A stretch of DNA of 64,000 bases from Collybia mongolica (taxonomy: Eukaryota; Basidiomycota; Agaricomycetes; Agaricales; Clitocybaceae). The stretch covers positions 124,001-188,000 of the forward strand of contig JAAXNY010000004.1 in assembly GCA_013420905.1 (NCBI GenBank), read 5' to 3'. Within the stretch, counting starts at the first letter, position 1. The number at the start of each line of letters is the position of its first letter. Of the stretch, positions 33,262-44,593 are shown piece after piece. The translations under genes were made by a program, and so were the position numbers. Under the pieces are notes generated by a model that was not told where the DNA came from, did not search any database, and saw only the letters and a list, made by a program, of their open reading frames with translations.

Positions 33262-35192
33262 ATGTCTTCCACTTCCACTTCCGCCATGGCTCGTGCTCTG
33301 CGCTCGCCTTCCGCGCTGTCTCTCCCGCTCTCTGCCGCGATTCTGCCGACTGAGGGCCGTTCCCCCACCATGGTCTATGTGGACCAGCCGATCCCTTCCT
33401 TCCCTGACCTCCTCGAAGATGCCGAGGGCGACGTCTTCGTCGCTATGGAGCAAGGGTGGATTATCATGGCCGAGGAGCTCGCGCCCCGTATGGACCATCA
33501 GGGTCCGCTTGACCTTGACGACTTGATCGACTTTGTCGATCACTGCTCCATGCTCATCGTACGCCCATCTTTTACTTGTTAATTCCTTTTACTTATTTAC
33601 TGGTCTCAGGATGCCATCACTGGCGTGGTCCGTGGCGCGCGTTTCTCGCTGCCATATCCGGCTATCCTCCTCCTGCGCGCGCTTCACCTTCAAGTGATGC
33701 GCATCCCAGTTGACGCGCGCGATGCTTCGTGGTCGTCCTGGCGTACGGTCATATCGACTGACCTGGGCGCCAACTCCATTCTTCTGGTAAATAACTTGTT
33801 TACTTCTTTACTCTGCCTCCCTTTGTCAAGCTGACTACCTTTTTCTTTTAGGGCCAGGCTCCCACAGTGGAGCAAGTCCTTGACCAGGTGGGGTCGCGCT
33901 TCGAGCGCGACAATGGTGATAGTATCTTTCGGGATACTTTCCTCGTCCCGCCTCGCATGGTTGGCGCGCCGCGCCGTTACCATCAGTACCAGGACAATTG
34001 GTCCGCCGCGCTCCCCGGTCTTGGTACCCGCGGTTCGTTTATTACTGCTTTTTATTACTTTTCTTCGGTAGTTGACTTATTTTAATAGCCCCTCAAGCGG
34101 AAGCGTAATGCTGGGTCCAAGGGAAAAGGCCGTGCGGTTCCCCAGGTATATCCTTTACTTTACGAGTTTCACATTATTGCTGACTTGATTTCACAATTCT
34201 AGTCTGACATGTCGCGCGCCCAGGGGACTGGCAGTGCTTCCGCGCTGCGTCCCTCGGAAGCAGGCCCGGTATGTCTCTTTCTGAAGTCATTTACGTTCAC
34301 TCATCTTTATCTCCTTAGTCCTCTGGGCAGCCGCCGGTGAAGGTTGAAGTCCCTGAGCTTCAGCTCTTCGATGATGAGGTCGCACGCCAGTTGGCTCAAG
34401 AGGGGTTCGCGGAGTTGTTGCCTCCCGCGGCCCCTTCTCCTCGTCAGTCGCGTAAGACCACCCGCTCTAGGGATAGGGCTCAGGCGACACACCGTAAGCA
34501 CGCGCTGGTTCCCAACCGGGAGCTGACGCCGCTCCAGTCCCCTATTACCTCCCTGCTGGCTGACCTTGCGCCGCGGCGCTCTTCCGTATGTTTATTACTA
34601 CTTTATTTCTTGTTACTGATCATTTTTACTAGGTGGGCTATCCTTGCACGACGTGCGCCACCCGCGGCGACATTGAGTGCACCTTCAACGGTTGGGGTAA
34701 ACCGTGCGTGGAATGCGCCACCGCCAAGAAGGGGAAGTGCAGCTTCAGCCTCACTCCCCAGAAGCGCGCTAGGCTCCGTGAGGATCTGGGGCCCATGCTT
34801 GGTGCGGGCATTTCTAGTAAGCCATCTTCTTTCCGTCTTTTTGTTTACTACTGATTTTACTTATTCTACTAGCGGTTGCTGAAGCCTATGCTCAGCTCAG
34901 CGACGCGGACACCCTTGCCGCGGAGGTCATTCAGGCCGCTAACCGCGCGCTTGAAATGCGCGACTCCTTGTTGGTGCGCATAGTTGGCACCATTGGTAGG
35001 TTGTACGAGGAGGAAGGCCTGGAGGGCCTTCAAAACCTCTTGCTGACTACGCCAGCCACGGAGAGCGCCCTCCTCTTCTACGCGGACTTCCAGAATCTCC
35101 CTTGGCCGCCCTTGGAAGAAGAAGTAGAGGTTGATGACAGTTCTTCGTCGTCAAGATCTTCTGCGTCCGTGCCTGACAGCGAGGAGGAGTAG
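33262..35192 (+). pseudogene. acc1 of A2, frameshifted by a 14-bp deletion
   Basis: Same eight-exon gene as in A1, starting at 33,262 with the Zn-cluster exon from 34,633. Exon 3 (33,852-34,032) lacks 14 bp present in A1 at 24,300-24,313 (CCCTTGCCGGCGCG), beside a short GCG repeat. All candidate donors downstream are in the wrong phase, so the product should terminate before the nuclear signal and the zinc cluster unless an unusual splice restores phase. All other exons look sound. Confidence 0.75.
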
Positions 35193-35572
35193 CCGCGCCG
35201 CGCCCCCCCCCACCTACGTTTTTTTTTTTTTTCTATATGTGTTTTCCCGGGCCCCTGGCCCTTTTATTACTGCTACCTAAGTTCCCCCGCCTTTCGTTGG
35301 GCTTCAATTCTTTAATTGAAGTCCAACACATGTCTTATATACAGTCCCTCGGACTATAAACAATGCTATTGATTTGGCTGTGGTTCTATTGTCTTCATAA
35401 GAAAGCTTCCGCCCTTGCCCCGGCTACTTAAGTTATAAATAGTACGGTTTAATTCTGGTGCAATTCTCTCGATCATTAAAAACCGTGGCGCGATCACTGA
35501 CTTTTTATAGACAATCTATTTCAATCCTTGTAACCTTGGTAGGTTTTTCCAATTCGATTTTGCTTATACCCA

Positions 35573-35602
35573 TCTCCCCCTCAACACTGATAACAACTGT
35601 CC
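35573..35602 (-). other. Internal duplicate of the PPT motif, A2
   Basis: TCTCCCCC, 15 bases, ACTGTCC, between acc1 and acc2; same arrangement as at the LTR edge. Confidence 0.6.
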
Positions 35603-35896
35603 CAGTTGTCATGCGGACACTGCCGCGCTCCACATGAATTTTTACGGAGCTCCTTTTTTTTTTTAATTGGGCCCAGCATTTCAATTAGGCACGCGTCTCG
35701 GACCTGTTCAGTTGAAATGTATAGATTTTTCTGGGGATAGAACGCGCGCAACGAATGAGAGACTGGGTAGCACTTCTCTAGTCGTAGAGGTATAAAAAGG
35801 GCACTGGCTGTGCTTTTTGTCCCAAGACATCGCCCGACTCTATTATACTCTCTTTACAACGTTCTGGTTCGAAGAATCAATTTCCTCTGCATCATT

Positions 35897-37274
35897 ATGA
35901 CTAGCCCCCCCAACTATCAAGACATCGAGAACTTCAAGATGGTCCAAGCTCAGTGGCACACCTTTCAAGCTCGTTTATCGATGGACACCCTTGTTGAACA
36001 AAGGGTCAGCGTCCGGAAGTTAGGCGAAACCGCGGTACACTTTTTACCAATTAACTTATATACGCCGTTATCGTAACAACTTTTACAATTTACAGCTACT
36101 CCTGACTGAGTCCAAAATGGTTTTGACGGAGCGGTCCTGGCAGAATGTTATCTTTGGCGTCCGTAAAGCATTCCAGGGACTACAACATGTATACCCCGAG
36201 TTACTTCAAGAGCCCGTCTACCGCAACATTGTGACTCTTACTGCCGCTATTCACCGTCACCGTGAAAAGGTCCGCACCGAGCACCTGTCTCAAACCGCGG
36301 TGCGTGCTTTTTACCTTATCTTGCACTGTACTGTTCTTAAACCATGGTTTTCTGGTACTAGGTCCCTGCTACTGGTGGTGATGCGGATAGTCCCGCTATT
36401 CCAGGCGAGGTCATTGCTGGCGGTGAATATGACGGTGACATTGAAATGTCTGGTACTGACTCGGTATGTTTCTTTTTAGCTACCGCGCTGTCAGTGCGCG
36501 ACATACTCAATGGCGTCTCTTCTTTACTCAAGAATATGGTCATTGATTCCGGCGCTACGGCTAGCGCTACTGTCTCTGGACCAGTGACTAGTCGTCTCCT
36601 TAGTGAAGGACCAATCACCCGTAGTCGCAAGGAGAAGGAGAACATTAAGGTTCCCCGTGTCAAAAGGACTAAGGCTGAAAAGGCTGCCATCAAGGTACCC
36701 ATTCTTGTTTTTGCTCTGTCTATTACTTTGTTTCTCATTCCTACAGGACGGTAAGCGTTCCGAGCTCAACCGCGGCAGTACTCTTCGTCCCAAAAAGCGT
36801 ACGAGGCAGGACACCCCGGATGAAGATCCAAAGGCATCTGCTGAGGGTACGTTTTCTAATAATAGATGGTTCTAATTTTATACTGACTGTGTATCAGATA
36901 CTCGTGTCTTTATTGACTTCCGTCCCTCCAAGGAGCACGATGTAGTCTTAGCGCGGGCGCGCTTGATTGCTGACGCGGGCGATCCCTTGTCACACACCAA
37001 GCAAGCCCTCGGTAGGATGCTTTTAAACTACCGCGCTGAGTTGGAGGAGATCAGTCATACAGTGTCCTTCTTATTGAAGCGTCGTGACGCCACTATGGAC
37101 GAGGTTACTCGCCTCAACGGTCTAATGAACGAGGCCGCTCTGGAGGGAGGCTCTGACGAGGCTGCCACTGCGAGCGCTACCGAAGTCCATGACCAGGATG
37201 ACAATGATAAAGAGGAGGTAGCTCCGGCTGACGTGCCCTTGCCCGAGGTTGAAGACGACTTCATATCTGCTTGA
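35897..37274 (+). CDS. acc2 of A2
   Basis: Near-identical copy of the acc2 gene at 26,192-27,574, with the same six-exon layout (first exon 35,897-36,034), basic patches and acidic C-terminus. TATAAAAA lies at 35,791-35,798. Function unknown. Convergent with pol, whose stop is at 37,421. Confidence 0.75.
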
Positions 37275-37420
37275 GGGTAGTCCAATTAACTTCCTCCTTA
37301 GTTATGGTGTCCCTCCCCACGCTCCTTTGTATTACTGTCTTTACTCGGTTTAACACTGTCCTTACTACTTAGCTTCGTTGCTTACACTGTCTTTACTGCT
37401 TCTGTTTTCATACTGATTTA

Positions 37421-40400
37421 TCACTTATGCAACTTCCGGTGTGACATAGTAGTTTGTGGTAGCGCCGGCGCTATCCCCTCTTCAGTGTTTTCACTAGAGC
37501 TTGACTCTGAATCGGACTGATCCAATTGGACTCTGTCAAAGGTATAGTCACGCTCCTTATAAACTTGTCTATTAGCGGGATCTTTTGATTCCACTAAAGC
37601 ATTTAATGTTTCGCTAGAGATGTCTATTAGATCTTGCAGATTATCCGGCAGTTCAATTGTACTCCTAGCAAAATAGGGAATAACCCTAAACGCCCCCACT
37701 TTATGTTGCCACACCGATCCATCCATTTCACAAACAATATAGGCTCCCCCGCGGTTTCGTCTCAGGACTATCATTGGTCCCAGGTACCGTGGCTTCAGCT
37801 TTTTATCGAGCGAACTTTCGACCTCGGTATTTCTAACTAGTACTAAACTTCCTGGTTTGAAATCATAGTCTCTGATGGTCGCGCTGTGATCCTTCTCATA
37901 CTGTAATAGTCTCCTTCGTTTTTCTATATTGATACGTTTCCTCATATCGGCCACATGCTGGACGTGCTTAGCTAGAGCCTGCGCTCTAAACCCAATGAGT
38001 TCCTCTGTAGTCAATATTTTTCCTGGTAACTTTACTAACCAAGTGGCTTCAATGATATCTAACGGTAAGGTTGGGTGCGCGCCCGTAATCATAAAATAGG
38101 GGGAGCAACCCGTCCCTCTCCGTATAGTAATCCTGTCAGCCCACATTACATGGTGGAAGAAGTAGTACCACTTCTTTACATCACCACCTGTAGCTTTGAA
38201 GACAGCTTGACGCACATCCCAATGTGCGCGCTCGGCGATCCCATTTCCTTTGGAATTGTATGGTGATATACTTATTCCTGTAATACCATACTTGGATTCC
38301 AGCCACGCTTTGGCTGCGACAAAGGCAGGACCATTATCCGTTACAATTTCCGTTAGAGAACCCCATCTACAAATTACTTCTTCGAACAGCCACCTTCCCA
38401 AGGTCTTGCCATCCTCAGATTTGAGGGGCGCGCCTTCCATCCATGAAGACAGCGCACATCTTCCTTGGACAATGTATTTATAGCCATTAGACGATGGGCT
38501 CATATACATGGTGTCCGCATGCAATACTTGGAATATAGACGGCGTGTGGGTTATGACAGGAGGGATTCTCAACAAAGTTAAGAGCCTTGTCTGACAGATG
38601 TGACATGACTTCACATACCATGATACATCGCGTTCCATTTCTGGCCACCAAAATCTTTTATCTATTAAGGATTTTGTTGCATAGAAACCCCTATGTCCAA
38701 CAGAATCGTGAGACGCCTTCATCATATATGTTCGGTGATTTTTATCAACAACAAGCTGGTGCGCGCTATCGATATTTTTCCTATACATCCTGCCTTCTGG
38801 ATCCAAAAAGAAATTAGACGCCTGCCTTGCAAACTTTAGGTAGGCACGATCTGTCATTCCTTTTGGTCTCTTTTGTGGTCTTTTTAACCATTCTTTTATT
38901 AAAGGTAGGTTTTTATCCTGTTCCAGTGCCGTAGGTGTTCGTTTAGACTCATCATATACTTCCCTTACATTAGGGTCATATTTAAACTTTTCATCAGGTA
39001 TGACAGTAGTATTTACAAGTTGCTTTAGATAAGCTTCTCTTTGAATACCGAACCGTCCTAAACCTAAGTGCTGTTTTACTTCTCCAATAAATGCCGCTTC
39101 ACCAGCCCAGGCATTGTTTACTTCCACTTCAAAATCAGAGATTTCCTTTGCAAGTTGGAATAAATATCCGCCGCGCGTATCGATCTCCTCTTTAAAGTCT
39201 GACAGTTCCAAAGGGTCATCCAATCCTTCCATTGGGTTGATAAACCTTAAAGGACCTGAGGGTTCGTCGTAACCATCGTCTGGGTCCGGGTAGACAGGAT
39301 CCTCTAGCCGCGCGTCGCGTCTTGACAGACCGTCTGGGCCAAAGCCTTTACCAGCTTTATGAACCAAAGTAAAGTGGAACATAAGTATCCTATCAATCCA
39401 CCTATTTACCGTTGCATTAGGTCCTAAACTTGGGTTTGATAACATCCCCTTAATGTACTTTGCATCCGTTTCCACTACCAAATTTCGTACTCCAATAAAC
39501 CAATAATAACATGCCATTAGAACTCTCATTAATCCGAATAGCTCTCGTTTGGGTTGTGAGAAGCGCGCTTCGCGCTCATTCAGAGTTATCGAGTCAAATC
39601 TAGCATAGTGCTTTCTTCCAGGTATATCAGGGTCTTCCTGGTAGATATAGTAGCCTACGGCTTTCCATGACGTATCTACTGACAGTACTACTGGCGTATT
39701 CCAGGTGTAATTAATTGGACGGAGCGCGGGGCTATTTTTAAGTGCGTCTAATAATAGCTGCTGCGCTTCTTCTTGCTCAGGCCCCCATATCCAAGGTTCA
39801 CTACTCCTAGTTAACTTTTGAATTGGTTGACCTATACGGGCGAAGTCTTTAATGAAATTCCTGCATACACCAATAGTTCCCATGTAAGCGCGTACTTCAC
39901 TGACATCTTTGCATGGTCCCCATCTTTCAACTACACCGATTCTATCTGTAGTAGGTTTTCGTCCTTCATAGGTACATCTATGTCCTACCACTAGAATTTC
40001 ACTTGCGCATAACATAGACTTATATCCTGAAAATGTTCCTCCAGAATACTTCATTCTCTGTACGACGCGATTTACATTTTGCATATGTTCCCAGAAGAAG
40101 CGCCTAACACCTGGAGCACCAGGTAGCTCTTCTTCTGTTCCGTCCGGTAGTTCGTAGTGCGTTGCTGGACCGCGCACGGGTACATCATCAATATAGGGTA
40201 TTGTGACATGTGGTACCTCATCCTGTAGGATGTACGTGACATCGTCATGAAATATTGGAACAGAATTCGTCCATCCCATAGGGAGTGTTACTAATCTCAG
40301 CGCGCCAAATGGTGTTTGGAACGTGGTTAGATCGCGCGAGGTTTCTGCTAAAGGCCTCTCATCGTATCCTACATATAGATCCATCATTCCGCCACAAGCG

Positions 40401-41440
40401 CGCCCTGCGAAGTGTTCTGCTAGTTCTTCGGTAGCGGGTGGTAGACCCGAGTGCGCTATTGTGACTGCATTCAGTGGTTCTAGACTATGTACAATTCTAA
40501 GCTTCTTTCCTGGGCCTTTCTTTAATACGGTAAACCATCTAGACCTGTATGATGAATTGGATCTCTCATAGACTCCTGCATCAATTTTTGTCTTGATGAT
40601 TTTACAAACATCTTCATAGATTCCTGGTGGGATTCTAATGTTCCTCTCTGTCCACGGCGTATGTGGGACTACTGGTATTTCGACGGGAGGAAAATATTCC
40701 TTCTTAAAACTACCGCGCTCACTATCATTCCAAGCAAAACCATCATTATGTTTGCACATAAAGTCGTGGATTATATCCATCTCTTTAGGTTTTAAGAAGC
40801 TTTCTTCTTCGTGTACTCTTTGGAATTCCGCGCGCCTTTCCTCAGTGTACCTCCCAGTTGGTTTAAACGGAGGTGGGTTAGGCGTTAGAACTGGTAGGGC
40901 TGCTAAAGGGTCGCCCTTTATATCTCTGATAATTCTAAATTTATCAGGCAGGTCCGCCAGTGTTGGTTTTGTTTTCAAATGTACTGGTTTATACTTCTTT
41001 CCTACTAGCTGATCCATGGTCTCAATATTACACTTTTCACTTGTTGCCGTTCCAAGACCGCGCTCGTTTGTGCCAATTTGCCACTGCTTTAATTTACTTA
41101 AAGCTTTATTGATCATGGGCTGTTCTTGAGCGTATGTCAGCGGTCTAGTGGGTGTGCTTGCTGGGTCCCTACTGTTCTGCTCGTAGTTTATTACTGGTCC
41201 ATCGCGCTCATCTACGGAAGCCAAGTACGTGGCTAGTAATTCGCGTTCAGGTACTGTACTATTCATGTTTACATCACTTCTAGACAAAAAGACATCTCTA
41301 AGTTCTTTGTGACCAAAATTCCGCTTATCAGTAGGGTGTCTATAACCCGTTATAATAAAGTTCCCGTCCTCATCTTCAGCAATTTCTACGGCTAGCTCTC
41401 CTTGATCACTTTGGATTAATTCATCGAAGGCCGAAAATCC
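37421..41440 (-). CDS. Pol of A2: reverse transcriptase, RNase H, integrase
   Basis: Entered by an apparent -1 shift at GGATTTT (41,434-41,440); the frame is open from there and has 1,288 codons downstream of 41,287. Counting from 41,287: RT with LPMGWTNS and catalytic YIDD near residue 365, RNase H with LSVDTSW and VETDAKY, integrase zinc finger (SHDSVGHRG, then CHICQTR), and DDE core with D in HADTMYM (~922), D in VTDNGPAF (~985) and E in GIAERAH (~1,020). The C-terminal domain has YLGPMIV; no chromodomain. No stops or frameshifts, so the enzyme set is probably functional. It copies element RNA and inserts the cDNA. Confidence 0.92.
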   Translation of the reverse strand, partial: GFSAFDELIQSDQGELAVEIAEDEDGNFIITGYRHPTDKRNFGHKELRDVFLSRSDVNMNSTVPERELLATYLASVDERDGPVINYEQNSRDPASTPTRPLTYAQEQPMINKALSKLKQWQIGTNERGLGTATSEKCNIETMDQLVGKKYKPVHLKTKPTLADLPDKFRIIRDIKGDPLAALPVLTPNPPPFKPTGRYTEERRAEFQRVHEEESFLKPKEMDIIHDFMCKHNDGFAWNDSERGSFKKEYFPPVEIPVVPHTPWTERNIRIPPGIYEDVCKIIKTKIDAGVYERSNSSYRSRWFTVLKKGPGKKLRIVHSLEPLNAVTIAHSGLPPATEELAEHFAGRACGGMMDLYVGYDERPLAETSRDLTTFQTPFGALRLVTLPMGWTNSVPIFHDDVTYILQDEVPHVTIPYIDDVPVRGPATHYELPDGTEEELPGAPGVRRFFWEHMQNVNRVVQRMKYSGGTFSGYKSMLCASEILVVGHRCTYEGRKPTTDRIGVVERWGPCKDVSEVRAYMGTIGVCRNFIKDFARIGQPIQKLTRSSEPWIWGPEQEEAQQLLLDALKNSPALRPINYTWNTPVVLSVDTSWKAVGYYIYQEDPDIPGRKHYARFDSITLNEREARFSQPKRELFGLMRVLMACYYWFIGVRNLVVETDAKYIKGMLSNPSLGPNATVNRWIDRILMFHFTLVHKAGKGFGPDGLSRRDARLEDPVYPDPDDGYDEPSGPLRFINPMEGLDDPLELSDFKEEIDTRGGYLFQLAKEISDFEVEVNNAWAGEAAFIGEVKQHLGLGRFGIQREAYLKQLVNTTVIPDEKFKYDPNVREVYDESKRTPTALEQDKNLPLIKEWLKRPQKRPKGMTDRAYLKFARQASNFFLDPEGRMYRKNIDSAHQLVVDKNHRTYMMKASHDSVGHRGFYATKSLIDKRFWWPEMERDVSWYVKSCHICQTRLLTLLRIPPVITHTPSIFQVLHADTMYMSPSSNGYKYIVQGRCALSSWMEGAPLKSEDGKTLGRWLFEEVICRWGSLTEIVTDNGPAFVAAKAWLESKYGITGISISPYNSKGNGIAERAHWDVRQAVFKATGGDVKKWYYFFHHVMWADRITIRRGTGCSPYFMITGAHPTLPLDIIEATWLVKLPGKILTTEELIGFRAQALAKHVQHVADMRKRINIEKRRRLLQYEKDHSATIRDYDFKPGSLVLVRNTEVESSLDKKLKPRYLGPMIVLRRNRGGAYIVCEMDGSVWQHKVGAFRVIPYFARSTIELPDNLQDLIDISSETLNALVESKDPANRQVYKERDYTFDRVQLDQSDSESSSSENTEEGIAPALPQTTMSHRKLHK

Positions 41441-42639
41441 TGCTCCGGTTGTCTTTTCAACAGCTTAGGCGGTGATCCCTTTGCATGGGTAGGAATAGTA
41501 CACCTTCGTCCCGTGTTAGGGTCCGTGATAGTGACTACTTGTCCCCCGTCCCGAGCATTTTTGATCTGACTTTCCGTGAGCGTATCAAACGGTCTCCCGA
41601 GCAATACTTTGTATGCGGGTGAATTTATAATATGTACTTGGAGGTAGATGGCCATGTCATTAAACAAGAAAGGGACATTGCGCGCTAATCCCGCTGTTTT
41701 CTCCACTTGTTTATTAGCACTCTGCATGTGTATGACAACGTCCGGATCCCATGAAATATCCAAGTCTAAAGCCGTTTGTTTAGCCATTGATACTATTTGG
41801 GATCCCCCATCTAATAAAGATTCCTCCGTTCCTACCCCATTTATTACTGGATATACTGCGCGCAAAGAGGCCGATTCTTTTGCTACATACAACTGTTTGG
41901 GCTCTTCCCCGGCTGGTAAAGATTCTAAATACTGTAGGACTGGGTCCCCGCATATTATAGATCCCTTAGGTATTCCGCCGCAGTCATACTCTGAGATGAA
42001 GAAAGACTGGAATGGGATTGACTCTACTGGTAGCGCGTCATGCCGTAAGTAGTTATCATCAAGTTCCCAGTCCCCTCCAAAGGGTAAGACGTCTTCCTCA
42101 TCTATTCCGTTTATTTGCAAGTTAGCGTCCCTTTGGGTAAGGGACTTACGTCTGGCAGTTACAATATTCTTTATTCCATCTCTAATGGTTTTTGACGAGC
42201 CCATTAACTCTCCCGTGGTCAATGTGATAGGGTTGTCTAACACTTTAGCAATTATATCACCACCTTTTAATTTTACTTCTATCGGGGACTTAGTTTCATA
42301 AGTCGGACCGCGCTTAGTGTTAAAATTAGGTAGCGGATCAACTGGTTCAGGGTTGCGTTCCGTTCTCCGGGGTATGTAGGGTACCACGGGCACATCGATG
42401 TAGGGTAATTCTTTTCGTACTGGAGACTTTACTGATGGTTCAGCAAATTTTACTTTCCTTTTACTAGGAGACGGCGCTACCAGCTCCTCTCCGCTACTAT
42501 CCTGACTACTCTCTGAATCGTTACTTTCTTGACGACTATTTCTATTTTTACTTCGGTCCTCTGGCTGTCTCTTGGAACGCGACCTAGTCGTAGGTCTAGC
42601 GTGTTCCTTAGCCTCCTTCATCGGACCTAATTGAAACCC
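41416..42639 (-). CDS. Protease domain ORF of A2
   Basis: Frame entered by an apparent -1 shift at GGGTTTC (42,633-42,639) at the end of gag; an ATG at 42,621 is in the same frame. The N-terminal half is Ser/Arg/Lys-rich and proline-rich. The aspartic protease core has [13 protein letters not shown] (active-site D in DGGS), [19 protein letters not shown], and ends at a TAA at 41,416 just after the pol shift site. It cleaves the Gag-Pol polyprotein by family knowledge. Confidence 0.85.
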   Translation of the reverse strand, partial: GFQLGPMKEAKEHARPTTRSRSKRQPEDRSKNRNSRQESNDSESSQDSSGEELVAPSPSKRKVKFAEPSVKSPVRKELPYIDVPVVPYIPRRTERNPEPVDPLPNFNTKRGPTYETKSPIEVKLKGGDIIAKVLDNPITLTTGELMGSSKTIRDGIKNIVTARRKSLTQRDANLQINGIDEEDVLPFGGDWELDDNYLRHDALPVESIPFQSFFISEYDCGGIPKGSIICGDPVLQYLESLPAGEEPKQLYVAKESASLRAVYPVINGVGTEESLLDGGSQIVSMAKQTALDLDISWDPDVVIHMQSANKQVEKTAGLARNVPFLFNDMAIYLQVHIINSPAYKVLLGRPFDTLTESQIKNARDGGQVVTITDPNTGRRCTIPTHAKGSPPKLLKRQPEQDFRPSMN

Positions 42640-44138
42640 GACTCTTTAACCTTGTTTTGGTTATTGAGTTCTGCTACCTGCCCTAATAAAGTACTCATTT
42701 GTGCTTGTAAGGCTACTATGTCAGGGTTCGGCGCGCTCTTTGCCGTAGGATTATAGTTATTATTTATATATTCCTGTTTCTGCATCTGAGGCGCTACTGG
42801 CAGCGCGGTTTGCGCGCTCTGTTGTCCTAACATTTGTTGCGCTTGAAATTGTGCCATTTGTGCCATTATGGCTTTCAAGGTTCCAATGTCATTACTATTG
42901 TCTACTGCATTATGTGACTGCATAACGGACAATACTCCTGGAGCGGGTCCTTCTGTGACATCTCCGTAATAAAGGGCCGCTACCTTCTTTGAATGGAAGT
43001 GTTCCACTTTATCTTTCAATGATACCGTTTCTGGTTCTCTTGGAATATATGATCCGTCTGGTAAGCATACTCCTCCATTTGCGTTGGTTTTTATTTTCCC
43101 TTCCTCAAAATGTTTCTGTTTCTCGGGACAGGCCATTATGAAGTGTCCGGGTGTAAAACAGTAGTGACATTTATACGCATTTGGTCTTTGCGGTTGTCCT
43201 TCTTTAGGCTTTCCGTACTGATTCTGATACTGATGCTGCTGGGGTGCGCTATTCGTGGCATGGTTCTGAACAGTTGCTTGTTGAAGCGCTTTCATTACAT
43301 CCTCGAATCCACTCCTCGTATTCTTCTCATTTACTTGGAGACGGTCTAACAAATTAACTATTTGTTGTTTTATTTCATCCATCTCTACTTTGATTTTGGG
43401 CGCTGCTGTTGCTGTTACGGACGTTATAAACGATCTATTTGTGTCTGGAATATTCATGTTGGCTACACCTTCAGAAATGCTGATTGCAGTTGCTATAACT
43501 TCCTCCAGATCGTACTGATCCCCTTTTCGTCGCGCGAGCGCGGCGGCTTCGGCAATAGTATTAGGATCTGCTCGGTTGTTTGTAGCAACGGCTTGTCCTG
43601 CCTGTGTAGCATTAGACTGATTATTCCCTAGCAGGGTTAGCCTTCCTTGTACTTGGGATCTGAAGACTTCGTCTAGACATCCCAAGAACTTGGTAACTAA
43701 TTCTCGGTTAGAGATAATTGGTGGCCTAACTCCCAAGAGTTTAATAGATTCTGCTTTGAATTCACGCTTCAGCTTTTTCAGCGCGGCCTCATCGGTTACT
43801 CCAATACGTGGGTTGGCGCGACACACTGCCTCTAACTTGGCTACTGATCCTTCTACTTGATCGAGTGCTTCCGGATAACTAGAGATCAACTCTGTCTTGA
43901 AATCCGTCCAAGTGCCTGTCTTATAGTGGTCTAATGCCCTCCACTCATTCTCTGATTGTAGGTCTGCGTATTTTCCCAACATTAACTTCTTTTCTTCATC
44001 ATTTGTAATGTTACACTCCTTCCATAGGACTTCCATTCGCTCCAGAAATCGGATTAAACCCGTGGGCTCTTTTCCTTTGAATACTGGTGCATCACGGACG
44101 CCTGGTTGGGGCATATATTTACGAGGGGGTTCAGTCAT
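42627..44138 (-). CDS. Gag of A2
   Basis: 503-residue structural protein. Capsid-like N-terminal region (VFKGKEPTGLIRFLERMEVL, WTDFKTELISSYPEA, then LVTKFLGCLDEVFRSQVQG), a central helical segment (LLDRLQVNEKN), a CCHC zinc knuckle CHYCFTPGHFIMAC, and a Gln-rich tail. Translation start taken at the first ATG (44,138), but the frame stays open for over 100 codons upstream without another ATG, so non-AUG initiation is possible. It ends KESGFN at a TAG that overlaps the -1 shift site. Confidence 0.88.
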   Translation of the reverse strand: MTEPPRKYMPQPGVRDAPVFKGKEPTGLIRFLERMEVLWKECNITNDEEKKLMLGKYADLQSENEWRALDHYKTGTWTDFKTELISSYPEALDQVEGSVAKLEAVCRANPRIGVTDEAALKKLKREFKAESIKLLGVRPPIISNRELVTKFLGCLDEVFRSQVQGRLTLLGNNQSNATQAGQAVATNNRADPNTIAEAAALARRKGDQYDLEEVIATAISISEGVANMNIPDTNRSFITSVTATAAPKIKVEMDEIKQQIVNLLDRLQVNEKNTRSGFEDVMKALQQATVQNHATNSAPQQHQYQNQYGKPKEGQPQRPNAYKCHYCFTPGHFIMACPEKQKHFEEGKIKTNANGGVCLPDGSYIPREPETVSLKDKVEHFHSKKVAALYYGDVTEGPAPGVLSVMQSHNAVDNSNDIGTLKAIMAQMAQFQAQQMLGQQSAQTALPVAPQMQKQEYINNNYNPTAKSAPNPDIVALQAQMSTLLGQVAELNNQNKVKESGFN

Positions 44139-44571
44139 GATTACTGAATGGTTCTGAGTAGCTAACGAGTTCGGGTTTGCTACTGGGTTTACTACGGACG
44201 ATCTTCCGCGCGCTACTGGTCTACTAGTAGTCGATATGTTTCCTAAGGGCTCTGGGGTTCTAAATACTTGCCTTGGTCCTGAAGATCCAAAGGCTGGTTG
44301 TGAAGATCCTCGTGTGCGCGCTCGCCTAGGAGGTGGTAACGACTCTGTTGCTCCAGCGTTTTGCGAATTTTTAGTCTTCCGCGTTTTTGTAGCTACTTGT
44401 CTTGCAAGTGGCTGATTAGTTAGTCTGTTTGACGAGCTGGCTTGTGGGCGCGGCTCTTGAGACAGATTGACTAAACTTTCTCCGCTCTACTTCAATTTGT
44501 AGACGACGTTACTCGTCTTGGTATAATATTTTTCAAAGAAAGATGCTCTCTTTAGACTATTCAAAACTCTG

Positions 44572-44591
44572 AACCCTCGCGGTGGGCTCCA
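44572..44591 (-). other. Primer binding site of A2
   Basis: On the minus strand TGGAGCCCACCGCGAGGGT starts two bases after the LTR end; identical to the site in family B. Confidence 0.75.
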
Positions 44592-44593
44592 GA

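Noticed and set aside
37421..37900. Chromodomain at the integrase C-terminus
   Set aside because: After the YLGPMIV block the tail is short and acidic, with no aromatic-cage pattern visible.
37634..41012. Plus-strand frames inside pol (up to 134 codons)
   Set aside because: Exact antisense shadows of pol and protease, present in both A copies only because the sense sequence is conserved.
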